From contig NZ_CP021108.1 of NCBI RefSeq assembly GCF_002119685.1, positions 2,790,001 through 2,854,000 on the forward strand: DNA of 64,000 bases. Direction: 5' to 3'. The notes beneath the pieces are model-generated. The model saw only the letters and a list, made by a program, of their open reading frames with translations. It made no database searches and was not told the DNA's origin. Below, one piece after another: positions 50,435-58,201 of the stretch. The stretch comes from Bordetella genomosp. 8. GTDB taxonomy: Bacteria > Pseudomonadota > Gammaproteobacteria > Burkholderiales > Burkholderiaceae_B. The first letter of the stretch is position 1, and each line of letters starts with the position of its first letter. A program made the position numbers and the translations under genes.

Positions 50435-51952
50435 TCAGTGGTCGCCCTGGCCCAGGCGGGATGCCGCGTCGCGCAGCAGTTGATTGCGGTCGATCTTGTT
50501 GGTGGACGCCAGCGGCAGGTGGTCGACGAACCAGACCTGCCTGGGATGTTGGTAGGCCGGCGCGTGTTCCAGCGCATAGCGCTTGATTTCTTCGGCGTCG
50601 GCATGATGGCCGGCGCGCAGGACGATGTAGGCCACGGGTTTCTGGCCCTTGATGTCGTCTTCCACGGGGACGACGGCGGCTTGCTGCACGGCGGGATGCT
50701 GTTCCAGCATCTTTTCCACTTCGCCCGGGTAGATGTTTTCGCCGCCGCTGACGAACATGTCGTCGCGCCGGCCGACGAAGGTGTAGAAGCCGTCGGCGTC
50801 GCGGCGGAAGACGTCGCCGGTCGAATAATAGCCGTCGGGCGTGAACGGCTTGGCCAGGTCGGGGCGCTGGTGATAGCCCAGCATCAGGCCGGGGCTTTTC
50901 ATTTCCAGGATGCCCTGGTCGGGGCCGTCGCCCGGTCCCGGCGCCAGGCGCAGCGAGACTTCCGGATGCGCGTGGCCCACCGAGGTGGTCGGCGTCGGCA
51001 GGCCTTGCGGATGCGGGCCGAAGACGACCGGACCGCCTTCGGTGGTGCCGAAGGCGTTGATGACGCGCGCGTTGGGCAGCATGGCGTGGATCTGCGCTAG
51101 CAGGCTGGCGCTGACCGGGGCCGATCCCATGCGGATGACCTTGACCGACGACAGGTCGGTGCGGGACAGCAGGTCGCGCTCGCGCAGCATCATGGCGATC
51201 ATCGGCGGCACGGCGGTCAGCCAGGTGCAGCGGTAGCGTTCGATGCAGCGGATATAGGCCTGCGCCGAAAACTGCGGCAGCAGCACCGTGGTCGCATGGC
51301 TGCCCACCGACAGGAAGGCCAGGGCCAGCGCGTTCATGTGGTACAGCGGGGCGGCGATCAGCGCACGTTCGTCGTTCAGCGGGGTGGCCTTGCGGCGCGT
51401 TTGCACCGTCCACAGATGGCTGGCGTGCGACAGCAGCACGCCCTTGGGCCGTCCGGTGGAGCCGGAGGTGTACAGCATCAGCGCGACGTCGTCCGGCTTG
51501 GGGCGGTAGGGCGGCTGCTTGCCGGGCCGCAGGAAATCCTGGAAGGGATCGGCGTGCGCCGAGGCTTCCATGGGTATCGCTTCAAGGCCGGCGGGAAGGC
51601 TGGGACGGCGGGCTTCGTCGAACAGGACGAGGCGGGCGCCGCTGTCCTGCAGGACGAAGGCGATGGTGGCGGCCGGGAACTTGAAGTTCACCGGCACGGC
51701 CACCAGGCCCGCGCGCATGATGCCCATCACCGCCGCCACGTAGCGGACCGAGTTGGCGGACAGCAGCGCGATGCGGTCGCCCGTGGCATAGCCGCGCTCG
51801 CGCAGCGCCTGCGCCACGCCTTCCGCCAATGCATCGAGCTCGGCGTAGGTGTACCGCGTCTCATGCAGTTCGGCGTCGACGCCTATCATGGCGATGCGCG
51901 CCTGGTCGGCCGACGGATCGATCAGGTCGCCAAGGTTGTACGGTGTATGCAT
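50435..51952 (-). CDS. AMP-dependent acyl-CoA ligase (ANL family)
   Basis: 505 residues from MHTPYNLG; a TTG four codons upstream could also start it. Motifs: LMLYTSGSTGRPKG, the GTTEGG adenylate motif, YSTGDVFRRDADGF and the terminal lysine in NKIDRNQLL. Active-site set complete. It would convert the acid imported by one of the two flanking importers to its CoA thioester. Substrate unknown. Confidence 0.88.
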   Translation of the reverse strand: MHTPYNLGDLIDPSADQARIAMIGVDAELHETRYTYAELDALAEGVAQALRERGYATGDRIALLSANSVRYVAAVMGIMRAGLVAVPVNFKFPAATIAFVLQDSGARLVLFDEARRPSLPAGLEAIPMEASAHADPFQDFLRPGKQPPYRPKPDDVALMLYTSGSTGRPKGVLLSHASHLWTVQTRRKATPLNDERALIAAPLYHMNALALAFLSVGSHATTVLLPQFSAQAYIRCIERYRCTWLTAVPPMIAMMLRERDLLSRTDLSSVKVIRMGSAPVSASLLAQIHAMLPNARVINAFGTTEGGPVVFGPHPQGLPTPTTSVGHAHPEVSLRLAPGPGDGPDQGILEMKSPGLMLGYHQRPDLAKPFTPDGYYSTGDVFRRDADGFYTFVGRRDDMFVSGGENIYPGEVEKMLEQHPAVQQAAVVPVEDDIKGQKPVAYIVLRAGHHADAEEIKRYALEHAPAYQHPRQVWFVDHLPLASTNKIDRNQLLRDAASRLGQGDH

Positions 51953-52037
51953 ATCTGTCGCCAAATACTAATCGCCACATAGCCAAGACGGCGTAACCAA
52001 GCGGGGACGCCGCGGATCCGGGTCCCCCGGTCCGCCG

Positions 52038-52086
52038 GCGTCGCCCCCTTGAGGGGGAAGCGCGTCAGCGCTTTCGGGGGTGGGCT
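52038..52086. repeat. Intergenic palindromic element
   Basis: A short block with nested inverted repeats: CCCCCTTGAGGGGG and AAGCGCG/GCGCTTT followed by CGGGGG. It lies in the 134-base gap between the ligase and thioesterase genes, immediately before the thioesterase stop. The sequence resembles an intergenic element that I recall being common in Bordetella and Achromobacter genomes. It could also act as a terminator-like structure. Confidence 0.6.
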
Positions 52087-52506
52087 TTACTGCACAGCTG
52101 TGGAATAAACGCCGCGGCCGCTGGCCACGAGCTTGCCGTCCTTGTCGAACACCTGCGCTTCGGCGACCGACACCTGCGATCCGAACTTGATGACCTTGCC
52201 CTTGGCGGTCAGGTCGCCCTGGAAAGCGGCGCGGTGATAATCCACGCGCAGGTCGATGGTCGGCACGCCCCGGCCGGTGCTGGAAACCAGCGCCCAGTCG
52301 GCCGTCAGGTCCACCAGCGCGGCCAGGATCCCGCCGTGGGTGTAGCCCTTTTCGGCATTGACCACCCATTCCTCGCGCCACTTGGCCTTGAGTTCGATTT
52401 CGCCGGTCCCGACGGACAGGACCTCGATGCCCAGCCACTGGTGGTAAGGCCCGCGCAGCAGTTTCGCCTGGATGTCTTCCTTGGTGGGGAGCGCTTTTTC
52501 GGTCAT
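52087..52506 (-). CDS. PaaI-like hotdog-fold acyl-CoA thioesterase
   Basis: 139 residues. The hotdog-fold catalytic strip GYTHGGILAALVDLTADWALVSS (with HGG and Asp66-like residue) matches PaaI/YigI. Releases free CoA from an acyl-CoA intermediate. It is next to the ligase and may clear dead-end esters. Confidence 0.87.
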   Translation of the reverse strand: MTEKALPTKEDIQAKLLRGPYHQWLGIEVLSVGTGEIELKAKWREEWVVNAEKGYTHGGILAALVDLTADWALVSSTGRGVPTIDLRVDYHRAAFQGDLTAKGKVIKFGSQVSVAEAQVFDKDGKLVASGRGVYSTAVQ

Positions 52507-52580
52507 GGTAGTTTCCGTATTCCTGGTATTCGGTTATCTGCGATACCGGGGGCATGCGCCCCGGACGTGGCCACGAGGCG

Positions 52581-53597
52581 TCAGGGATTGACGATCACCT
52601 TGCCCAGCACTTCGCGGTCGCGGATCAGGGCCAGGCCCTCGGCGGCCTGTTCCAGCGGCACGGCGCGGTCGATCAGCGGATCGACGCTGCCTTCGGACAC
52701 CATGTCCAGCAAGGCCTTCAGGTTCTCGTCGTAGAAGCTGTTCGAGCCCTTGATGTTCAGTTCGAAGCTCCACACGTAGCGCAGGTCTTCCTTGGGATCA
52801 TGGCCGGCCGTCGCGCCGCACACCAGCAGCGTGCCGCCGCGCTTCAGGCACTTCAGCGAAGGCAGCCAGGTATCCCCGCCGGTGAAGTTGATGACCACGT
52901 CCACGCCGCCTTCGTAGTTGCGGCGCTGGGGCTTGCCGTACTGGCCGATGGCCCACTTGCTGAAATCCGTTTCGCGATAGTTGATCAGGTGGTCGGCGCC
53001 CAGCGACTTCAAGCCTTGCAGCTTGGAATCGCTGCCGGCGCAGGCGATGACTTCCGCACCCAGCTGCTTGGCCAGGATGACGCAGGCGGTGCCCACGCCG
53101 CCGCTGGCGCCCAGCACCACGACCTTGTCGCCAGCCTTGACCGTGTTGTGCGTGATCAGCATCCGGTGCGCGGTGCCGTAGGCGACCGGTAGCGCCGCCG
53201 CATCGTCGAAGCTGACGTTGTCCGGCATGGCGATCAGCTGGCCGGCCGATACCAGGCAGTATTCGGCCATGCCGCCGTCCAGCATTTCGCCCATCAGGCC
53301 CTTGGCCTTGTTCAGCGGGTTGACCAGCACGCGGTCGCCAACCTTCCAGCCTTCCACGCCTTCGCCGACTTCGGCGATTTCACCGGCCATGTCCAGGCCG
53401 ATCACCACCGGCAGCGGCACCTTGATGCCGGGCATGCCCTGTACCGTGAACACGTCGTGGTAATTGAACGACGACGCACGCACGCGAATGACGACGTGGC
53501 CCGGCGTGACGGCGGGAACCGGCTTGTCCGTCACGACGTGGAGCTGGTCGAGTCCGCCGTGCTGGTCCAGGACCAGGGCTTTCATGGTTTTGTTCAT
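52581..53597 (-). CDS. Zinc-binding MDR dehydrogenase/quinone oxidoreductase
   Basis: 338 residues. The GxGxxG-like nucleotide loop VVLGASGGVGTACVILAKQ and GLDMAGEIAEVGEGVEGW are clear, with Cys258-type residues near CLKRGGTLLVCGA. Start chosen at the first of two ATG codons because AAAGGAA lies nine bases upstream. It would reduce an enoyl or quinone intermediate. Preceded by the first importer's binding protein. Confidence 0.85.
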   Translation of the reverse strand: MNKTMKALVLDQHGGLDQLHVVTDKPVPAVTPGHVVIRVRASSFNYHDVFTVQGMPGIKVPLPVVIGLDMAGEIAEVGEGVEGWKVGDRVLVNPLNKAKGLMGEMLDGGMAEYCLVSAGQLIAMPDNVSFDDAAALPVAYGTAHRMLITHNTVKAGDKVVVLGASGGVGTACVILAKQLGAEVIACAGSDSKLQGLKSLGADHLINYRETDFSKWAIGQYGKPQRRNYEGGVDVVINFTGGDTWLPSLKCLKRGGTLLVCGATAGHDPKEDLRYVWSFELNIKGSNSFYDENLKALLDMVSEGSVDPLIDRAVPLEQAAEGLALIRDREVLGKVIVNP

Positions 53598-53642
53598 GGA
53601 TGCTTTCCTTTGGTGCCGGCAAGATGGCCGGGATAACTTGGA

Positions 53643-54632
53643 TTACTTGATGGATTTCGATTGCTGCCAAGGGCCCGTGACGAACAGGTCGTCCTTCAGG
53701 GCGCCCTTGATGACACCGGTCTCGGTAAAGACCTGGTGTTCGCGCTTGAGCGTGTCGATGTCGGATTGCTCGAACGAAATGCGGTACATGTCGTTCCACA
53801 GTCCGGCGTAGACCTTGGCGTCGTTTTCCGGCAGGTTGGCCGATTTCTGCAGGATGGCGATGACTTCGGGCTGGTGGGTCTGCGCCCAGGCCAGGGCGTT
53901 GCGCATGCCGGCAAGCACGCGGGCGACGACTTCCGGATGGGCCTGCACGTATTCGCTGCGCACGGTGCCGATCCCGATGTAGGGCACCGAATCGCTCTTG
54001 GTCAGCTTGCGCCATTCGTCGGCGAAGCTGCCCAGCTTGGTCACCTTCAGATCGGTGAGCTGCGCCACCGTCACGGAACGCAGCGCCGACGCATCGACCT
54101 GTTTCTGCACCAGGAATTGCGCCAGCCTGGATTCGTTGCCGCCGACCAGCGAGAAATCATTGGGCTTGATGCCGTAATTGCCGGCCAGGATGGCCCCTGC
54201 GATTACCGCCACCGAGCTGCCGGCGGGCGACATGCCCACCTTCTTGCCGCGCAACTGGTCCAGAGACTTGATCGGCGAGCCTTCGGGCACCACGAATTGC
54301 ACGTCGGCCGGCTGGGTCGCGGCAAATACCTTCAAGGGCACGCCTTCGGCCGCGCTGCTGAACACGCCGGCGGCCGGCGCACCGTAGGCCAGGTCGATGG
54401 AGTTGGACGCCAGCGCGCGCAGCGGCGCGTTGACGTCGGGAAAACGCAGGAACTCGACGTCCAGGTTCTGCTGCTTGAGGAAAGGCGTGGCTTCCAGCAC
54501 CGCGCCGAAACCCAGGCTGACGCCGCTGCTCCAGTAACCGATACGTACCTTGTCGGCAGCCTGTGCGCCAGTCGCGCCGGTCGCCGCGGCAAGCGCGAGC
54601 AGCGCGGCGAAGAGGGGTTTTCTCCATTGCAT
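53643..54632 (-). CDS. ABC transporter substrate-binding protein, SsuA/NMT1 type (first importer)
   Basis: 329 residues. Signal peptide MQWRKPLFAALLALAAATGATGAQAA, then KVRIGYWSSGVSLGFGAVLEATPF, a binder for sulfonates or aromatic carboxylates. It lies immediately below the permease of the same importer, in contrast to the second importer, where a hydrolase and ATPase intervene. Confidence 0.87.
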   Translation of the reverse strand: MQWRKPLFAALLALAAATGATGAQAADKVRIGYWSSGVSLGFGAVLEATPFLKQQNLDVEFLRFPDVNAPLRALASNSIDLAYGAPAAGVFSSAAEGVPLKVFAATQPADVQFVVPEGSPIKSLDQLRGKKVGMSPAGSSVAVIAGAILAGNYGIKPNDFSLVGGNESRLAQFLVQKQVDASALRSVTVAQLTDLKVTKLGSFADEWRKLTKSDSVPYIGIGTVRSEYVQAHPEVVARVLAGMRNALAWAQTHQPEVIAILQKSANLPENDAKVYAGLWNDMYRISFEQSDIDTLKREHQVFTETGVIKGALKDDLFVTGPWQQSKSIK

Positions 54633-54688
54633 GATGTGGCTCCAGTGTGTCGGCGGGTTGGGTCGGTGGGAGGGTCGTGGGGAATTCG

Positions 54689-55582
54689 TCAGAGCGGCTT
54701 CCAGCGGAAGAGCCGGCGTTCCAGCGGCTTCAGCAATCCGCCTTCGAAGATCAGCATCAGCACCACCAGCAGCAGCGTCCAGGCAAACACCTGGTCGGTC
54801 TGCACCAGATCGGCCGCCTGGCGCAGGCGGTAACCGATGCCGTCGGAGGAGCCCAGCGTTTCGGCCACCAGCGAGACCCGCCAGCCGAAACCGAACGCCA
54901 GCCTGGCACCCGAAAAGAAGTAGGGCAGGATGGTGGGAAGGTAGATTTTGCGCAGGATCTGTGCCCGCGACATGCGGAAGCTGCGCGCCAGGTCCACGTG
55001 CAGCTTATCGACGTTCTGCGAGCCTTGCCAGACATTGGTGAGGATCAGCGGCATGGCCGTCATGAACACCACGAAGATGGTGGTGGCGTTGGAGATGCCG
55101 AACCAGATGATGGCGAAGACCGCCCAGATCGCCGACGACACGGTATTCATTACGGCCAGCAGCGGATCGAAGAAGGTCGCCAGCACGCGGCTGGAGCCCA
55201 ACGCCAGCCCCAGCGGCGTGCCCACCACGGTGGCCAGCGCGAAGCCGATGACGATGCGGGTGAGCGTGGTCAGCACGTCGTGCGCGAACGTGGCGGATTG
55301 CGCCAGGTTGACCAGCGCCTGCAGGACTTTTTCCGGGCCGGGCAGCACGAAAGCGGGAACGTGCGACGCGGCCATCGTCCACAGCAGCAGGAATACGATG
55401 GCCAGCGCGGCGCGCTGCGCGAACAGCCACCCCAGGCGCCGCCAGGGCCTGTCCGCGCCATTGGTACGCGACAGGCTGATCGTGGATGCGCCGATGTCCG
55501 TCGCGCTCGCGCTCAGGCCGTTGCCGGCCGCGACGCCGCGCACGGCGGTGCTGTCGGTACTGCCCTTGCTTCCGTCGCTCAT
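54689..55582 (-). CDS. ABC transporter permease, SsuC type (first importer)
   Basis: 297 residues with an extended polar N-terminus of about 45 residues (Ser/Thr/Ala-rich) before the first membrane segment AALAIVFLLLWTM. The coupling loop VDLARSFRMSRAQILRKIYLP is standard. The stop overlaps nothing; the ATPase gene overlaps its start by four bases. Confidence 0.9.
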   Translation of the reverse strand: MSDGSKGSTDSTAVRGVAAGNGLSASATDIGASTISLSRTNGADRPWRRLGWLFAQRAALAIVFLLLWTMAASHVPAFVLPGPEKVLQALVNLAQSATFAHDVLTTLTRIVIGFALATVVGTPLGLALGSSRVLATFFDPLLAVMNTVSSAIWAVFAIIWFGISNATTIFVVFMTAMPLILTNVWQGSQNVDKLHVDLARSFRMSRAQILRKIYLPTILPYFFSGARLAFGFGWRVSLVAETLGSSDGIGYRLRQAADLVQTDQVFAWTLLLVVLMLIFEGGLLKPLERRLFRWKPL

Positions 55583-56322
55583 TCCTGTACCTTCATGCGC
55601 AATTGGCGCGTCTGTTCGGCGACGTCGCGATCCGTGGGGTGGCGCGGCCGCGCCAGCGCGACGGGATCGATCTCGCGGATGCGGCCCGGCCGAGGCGCCA
55701 TCAGCACGATGCGGTCCGCCAGGATCACGGCCTCTTCGACGTCATGCGTGACGAACAGCACGGTCATATTCTTGATGCCATGGATGCGCAGCACTTCGTG
55801 GTGCATCTGCGTGCGCGTCTGCGGATCCAGCTTGGAAAACGGTTCGTCCATCAGCAGGACGTTGGGCTCCACCACCAGGCTGCGCGCCAGCGCGACGCGG
55901 CTGCGCATGCCGCCGGACAACTGGTGCGGCCAGGCATCGGCGAAGCCCGCCAGGCCGACCAGGTCCAGCACGGCATCGGCACGACGATGCCGCTCGGCCT
56001 TGGCCACATGCGTGGCTTCCAGCCCGAAGCCGACGTTGTCGCGCACGCTGCGCCAGGGCAGCAGGCGGTCTTCCTGGAACAGGTAGGCCATGCGCCGCCA
56101 TTCGCCGTAGGACGCCTGCGGCTGGCCGCCCAGCAGGATGTCGCCGCCATCGTAGGACTCCAGGCCGGCAACCATGTTCAGGAGAGTGCTTTTGCCGCAG
56201 CCCGAAGGACCGAGCAGGGCGACGATCTCGCCCTGGCCGACGCTGAAGGAGATGTCGCGCAGTACTTCCAGCGCGCCGAAGTGCTTGGACAGGTGCCGTA
56301 CATCCAAGGCGTTGCCGCTCAT
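55579..56322 (-). CDS. ABC transporter ATP-binding protein, SsuB type (first importer)
   Basis: 247 residues. Walker A GPSGCGKST, signature LSGGMRSRVALA, Walker B LLMDEPFSKLDP and switch VTHDVEEAV. Started at MSGNALDVRHLSKHFG. It is overlapped by four bases by the GntR gene at one end and by the permease at the other. Confidence 0.9.
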   Translation of the reverse strand: MSGNALDVRHLSKHFGALEVLRDISFSVGQGEIVALLGPSGCGKSTLLNMVAGLESYDGGDILLGGQPQASYGEWRRMAYLFQEDRLLPWRSVRDNVGFGLEATHVAKAERHRRADAVLDLVGLAGFADAWPHQLSGGMRSRVALARSLVVEPNVLLMDEPFSKLDPQTRTQMHHEVLRIHGIKNMTVLFVTHDVEEAVILADRIVLMAPRPGRIREIDPVALARPRHPTDRDVAEQTRQLRMKVQE

Positions 56323-57065
56323 CGCGCGCTCCCGTTCAGCGCCGCCGGAACGGGGATGATCGCCCCGGTCTGCGTGAGGCTGGCATAGAGTTTTTCCAGG
56401 GTCATGACCTGGAAGGTTTCGATATGGCGTCGCGCGATGGTCTCGGCCCGCTTGCCGTCGCCTTCGGCCAGCGCATCGATCATGGCGTTGTGGTCGTGCT
56501 TGATTTCCGGCTTGGTGCGCTGCACGCCGAAGCCCAGCGCCACCAGACGCGACATCTCGTCCATCAACTGGCTGAGCAGCTTGTACAGCCGATCGTTGCC
56601 GCAGGCGGCCGCGATGGCCAGGTGGAAAGCCTTGTTGGCGTCCATGAAGGCATCGATCTGGTCGCTCAACTGCAGGACCGGGTGCTGGACGCGGCATGCG
56701 GCTTCCAGGCGGCGCAGCTGCTCGACGTCGACGCGTCCCGCGGCCAGGCGCGCCGCCAGCGGTTCGACCTGCACGCGCAGCGTGAACACTTCTTCGACGT
56801 CGCGCAGCGTGATGGGGGAAATCTGATAGCCCTTGCGAGGCTTGGAGCGGACGAAGCCTTCCTGCGCCAGGCGGACCAGCGCGATGCGGCAACTCGTCTT
56901 GCGGATGTCGTAGGCCTGCATCAGTTCAGGCTCGGTCACGAAGGCGCCCGGCGCCAGCCGGCACGACAAGACGTCGCGCCGGATGCGCGCATAGGCGTCG
57001 TCGCCGGAACTCACTTCTGAGCTGGCGGCGGCGGGGCGAGCGGCCTGCAAGGCTGAAACGGGCAT
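56319..57065 (-). CDS. GntR-family (FCD domain) transcriptional regulator
   Basis: 248 residues. N-terminal winged helix GDDAYARIRRDVLSCRLAPGAFVTEPELMQAYDIRKTSC and FVRSKPRKGYQISPIT, then the FCD effector domain (EVFTLRVQVEPLAARLAAG, AFMDANKAFHLAIAAACGN, ARRHIETF). The last two histidines fit the FCD metal site. It is the first gene of the operon running to 46.4 kb and overlaps its ATPase by four bases, so the regulator is probably autoregulatory and governs the importers and CoA genes. Confidence 0.9.
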   Translation of the reverse strand: MPVSALQAARPAAASSEVSSGDDAYARIRRDVLSCRLAPGAFVTEPELMQAYDIRKTSCRIALVRLAQEGFVRSKPRKGYQISPITLRDVEEVFTLRVQVEPLAARLAAGRVDVEQLRRLEAACRVQHPVLQLSDQIDAFMDANKAFHLAIAAACGNDRLYKLLSQLMDEMSRLVALGFGVQRTKPEIKHDHNAMIDALAEGDGKRAETIARRHIETFQVMTLEKLYASLTQTGAIIPVPAALNGSAR

Positions 57066-57138
57066 GGTGGCGTGGCTTCATCCAGGCTGTGAGCAGCTCA
57101 CAGCGCAAGTGAAATAGGTCTACAACGCCACCATTCTA

Positions 57139-57153
57139 TGGATGACCAGTCCA
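57139..57153. promoter_or_regulatory. Possible GntR operator
   Basis: TGGATGACCAGTCCA has 4-bp inverted-repeat arms around a 7-base centre and stands 74 bases before the GntR start codon, in the only AT-rich stretch of that gap. Low specificity; position is the main support. Confidence 0.3.
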
Positions 57154-57210
57154 AACGCTAACTAAGAAATTACCCTAAGCATATGCCTGAAGCTTTGGTT
57201 GTTCGCGCGA

Positions 57211-57246
57211 AAATACCCCTTCCAGGAATAAGGAGAAAGGGGTTTT
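57211..57246. terminator. Possible terminator behind the NmrA-like gene
   Basis: Six-bp arms CCCCTT/AAGGGG with a 15-base loop, flanked by AAAATA on one side and TTTT on the other. The stem is short and the loop long, so this is tentative. The rest of 57066-57324 contains no gene I can support. Confidence 0.35.
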
Positions 57247-57324
57247 CCCTGCCGTGCTGGCTATCGGGGCCCAGCAGCGAAGCGAGGAGTCTGGCATGTG
57301 TCATGGTGTGCTCCATCTGTACGA

Positions 57325-58083
57325 TCATGCCCGGCCCGCCACGCTGGCCAGCCAATCCTGGTAGCGGGTGGCGCCGATGTACGCTCCCTTGCCGGCGGTC
57401 AGCGAGCGGTCGTCCAGCACGGAGCCGAAATAGCGGGCGCGCGCGTCGGCGACGATCCGGCGCGTGGCGTCCTGGCGCGCCGCGAGGTACAGGCGGGCCA
57501 GTTCGTCCAGCGGGATCAGGTCGGGGCCGGCCACTTCCAGCATGCCGTTGGCCGGCGGCATCGCGGCGACTTCGGCGAGTCGCGCCGAGGTGTCGTCGGA
57601 AGCCACCGGCTGCAGCAGGGCAGGCGACAGGTGCACGGTGTCGTCGCCGCCGCTGGACTTGATGATGCCGTCGACGAATTCGAAGAACTGGGTGGAACGC
57701 AGGATGGTGTAGGGGATGCCCGAGTCCTTGATCAAGGCTTCCTGCGCCACCTTGGCGCGCATGTAGCCGTTATCCGGCAGGCGATCCGCGCCCACCACCG
57801 ACAGGGCGACGTGGTGCCGGACGCCGGCGGCGGCTTCCGCGGCGAGCAGGTTGCGGCCCGCCGTCTGGAAGAAATCCATGACGGCCTGGTCCTCGAAGGA
57901 GGGCGAATTGGAGACGTCCACCACGGTATCCGCGCCCTGGATCGCGGCAGCGAGGCCCGCGCCGGTCAGCAGGTTTACCCCGGTACTGAGCGACGCGGCC
58001 ACCACCTCGTGGCCTTGCAGCCGCAGGCGCTTGACGACATTGGACCCAATCAGCCCGCTGGCCCCGATTACGACGATCTTCAT
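57325..58083 (-). CDS. NmrA/SDR-a5-like NAD(P)-binding protein
   Basis: 252 residues starting MKIVVIGASGLIGSNVVKRL, the GxxGxxG Rossmann opening, with VVDVSNSPSFEDQ and YMRAKVAQEALIKDSGIPYTILRST as the usual NmrA/QorB landmarks. The YxxxK catalytic pair of classical SDRs is replaced by a Tyr-Met-Arg-Ala-Lys segment, which keeps Tyr and Lys four residues apart. It may act as a reductase or a redox sensor. Divergent from the winged-helix/TPR gene. Confidence 0.83.
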   Translation of the reverse strand: MKIVVIGASGLIGSNVVKRLRLQGHEVVAASLSTGVNLLTGAGLAAAIQGADTVVDVSNSPSFEDQAVMDFFQTAGRNLLAAEAAAGVRHHVALSVVGADRLPDNGYMRAKVAQEALIKDSGIPYTILRSTQFFEFVDGIIKSSGGDDTVHLSPALLQPVASDDTSARLAEVAAMPPANGMLEVAGPDLIPLDELARLYLAARQDATRRIVADARARYFGSVLDDRSLTAGKGAYIGATRYQDWLASVAGRA

Positions 58084-58201
58084 GGTGTGGCGACTCCGTG
58101 GTTGTTCGGCCGTCGATATGGCGGCCGTTGCATGAACTATGCGCGGGGCCGCTGTGGAATACTTTGCCGAAACCTTGGATTTCCCTTGGAAAGGAGACTG
58201 G

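Noticed and set aside
57170..57355. Small minus-strand frame of 61 codons after the NmrA-like gene
   Set aside because: No homology that I recognise, overlaps the NmrA-like gene, no clear ribosome site.
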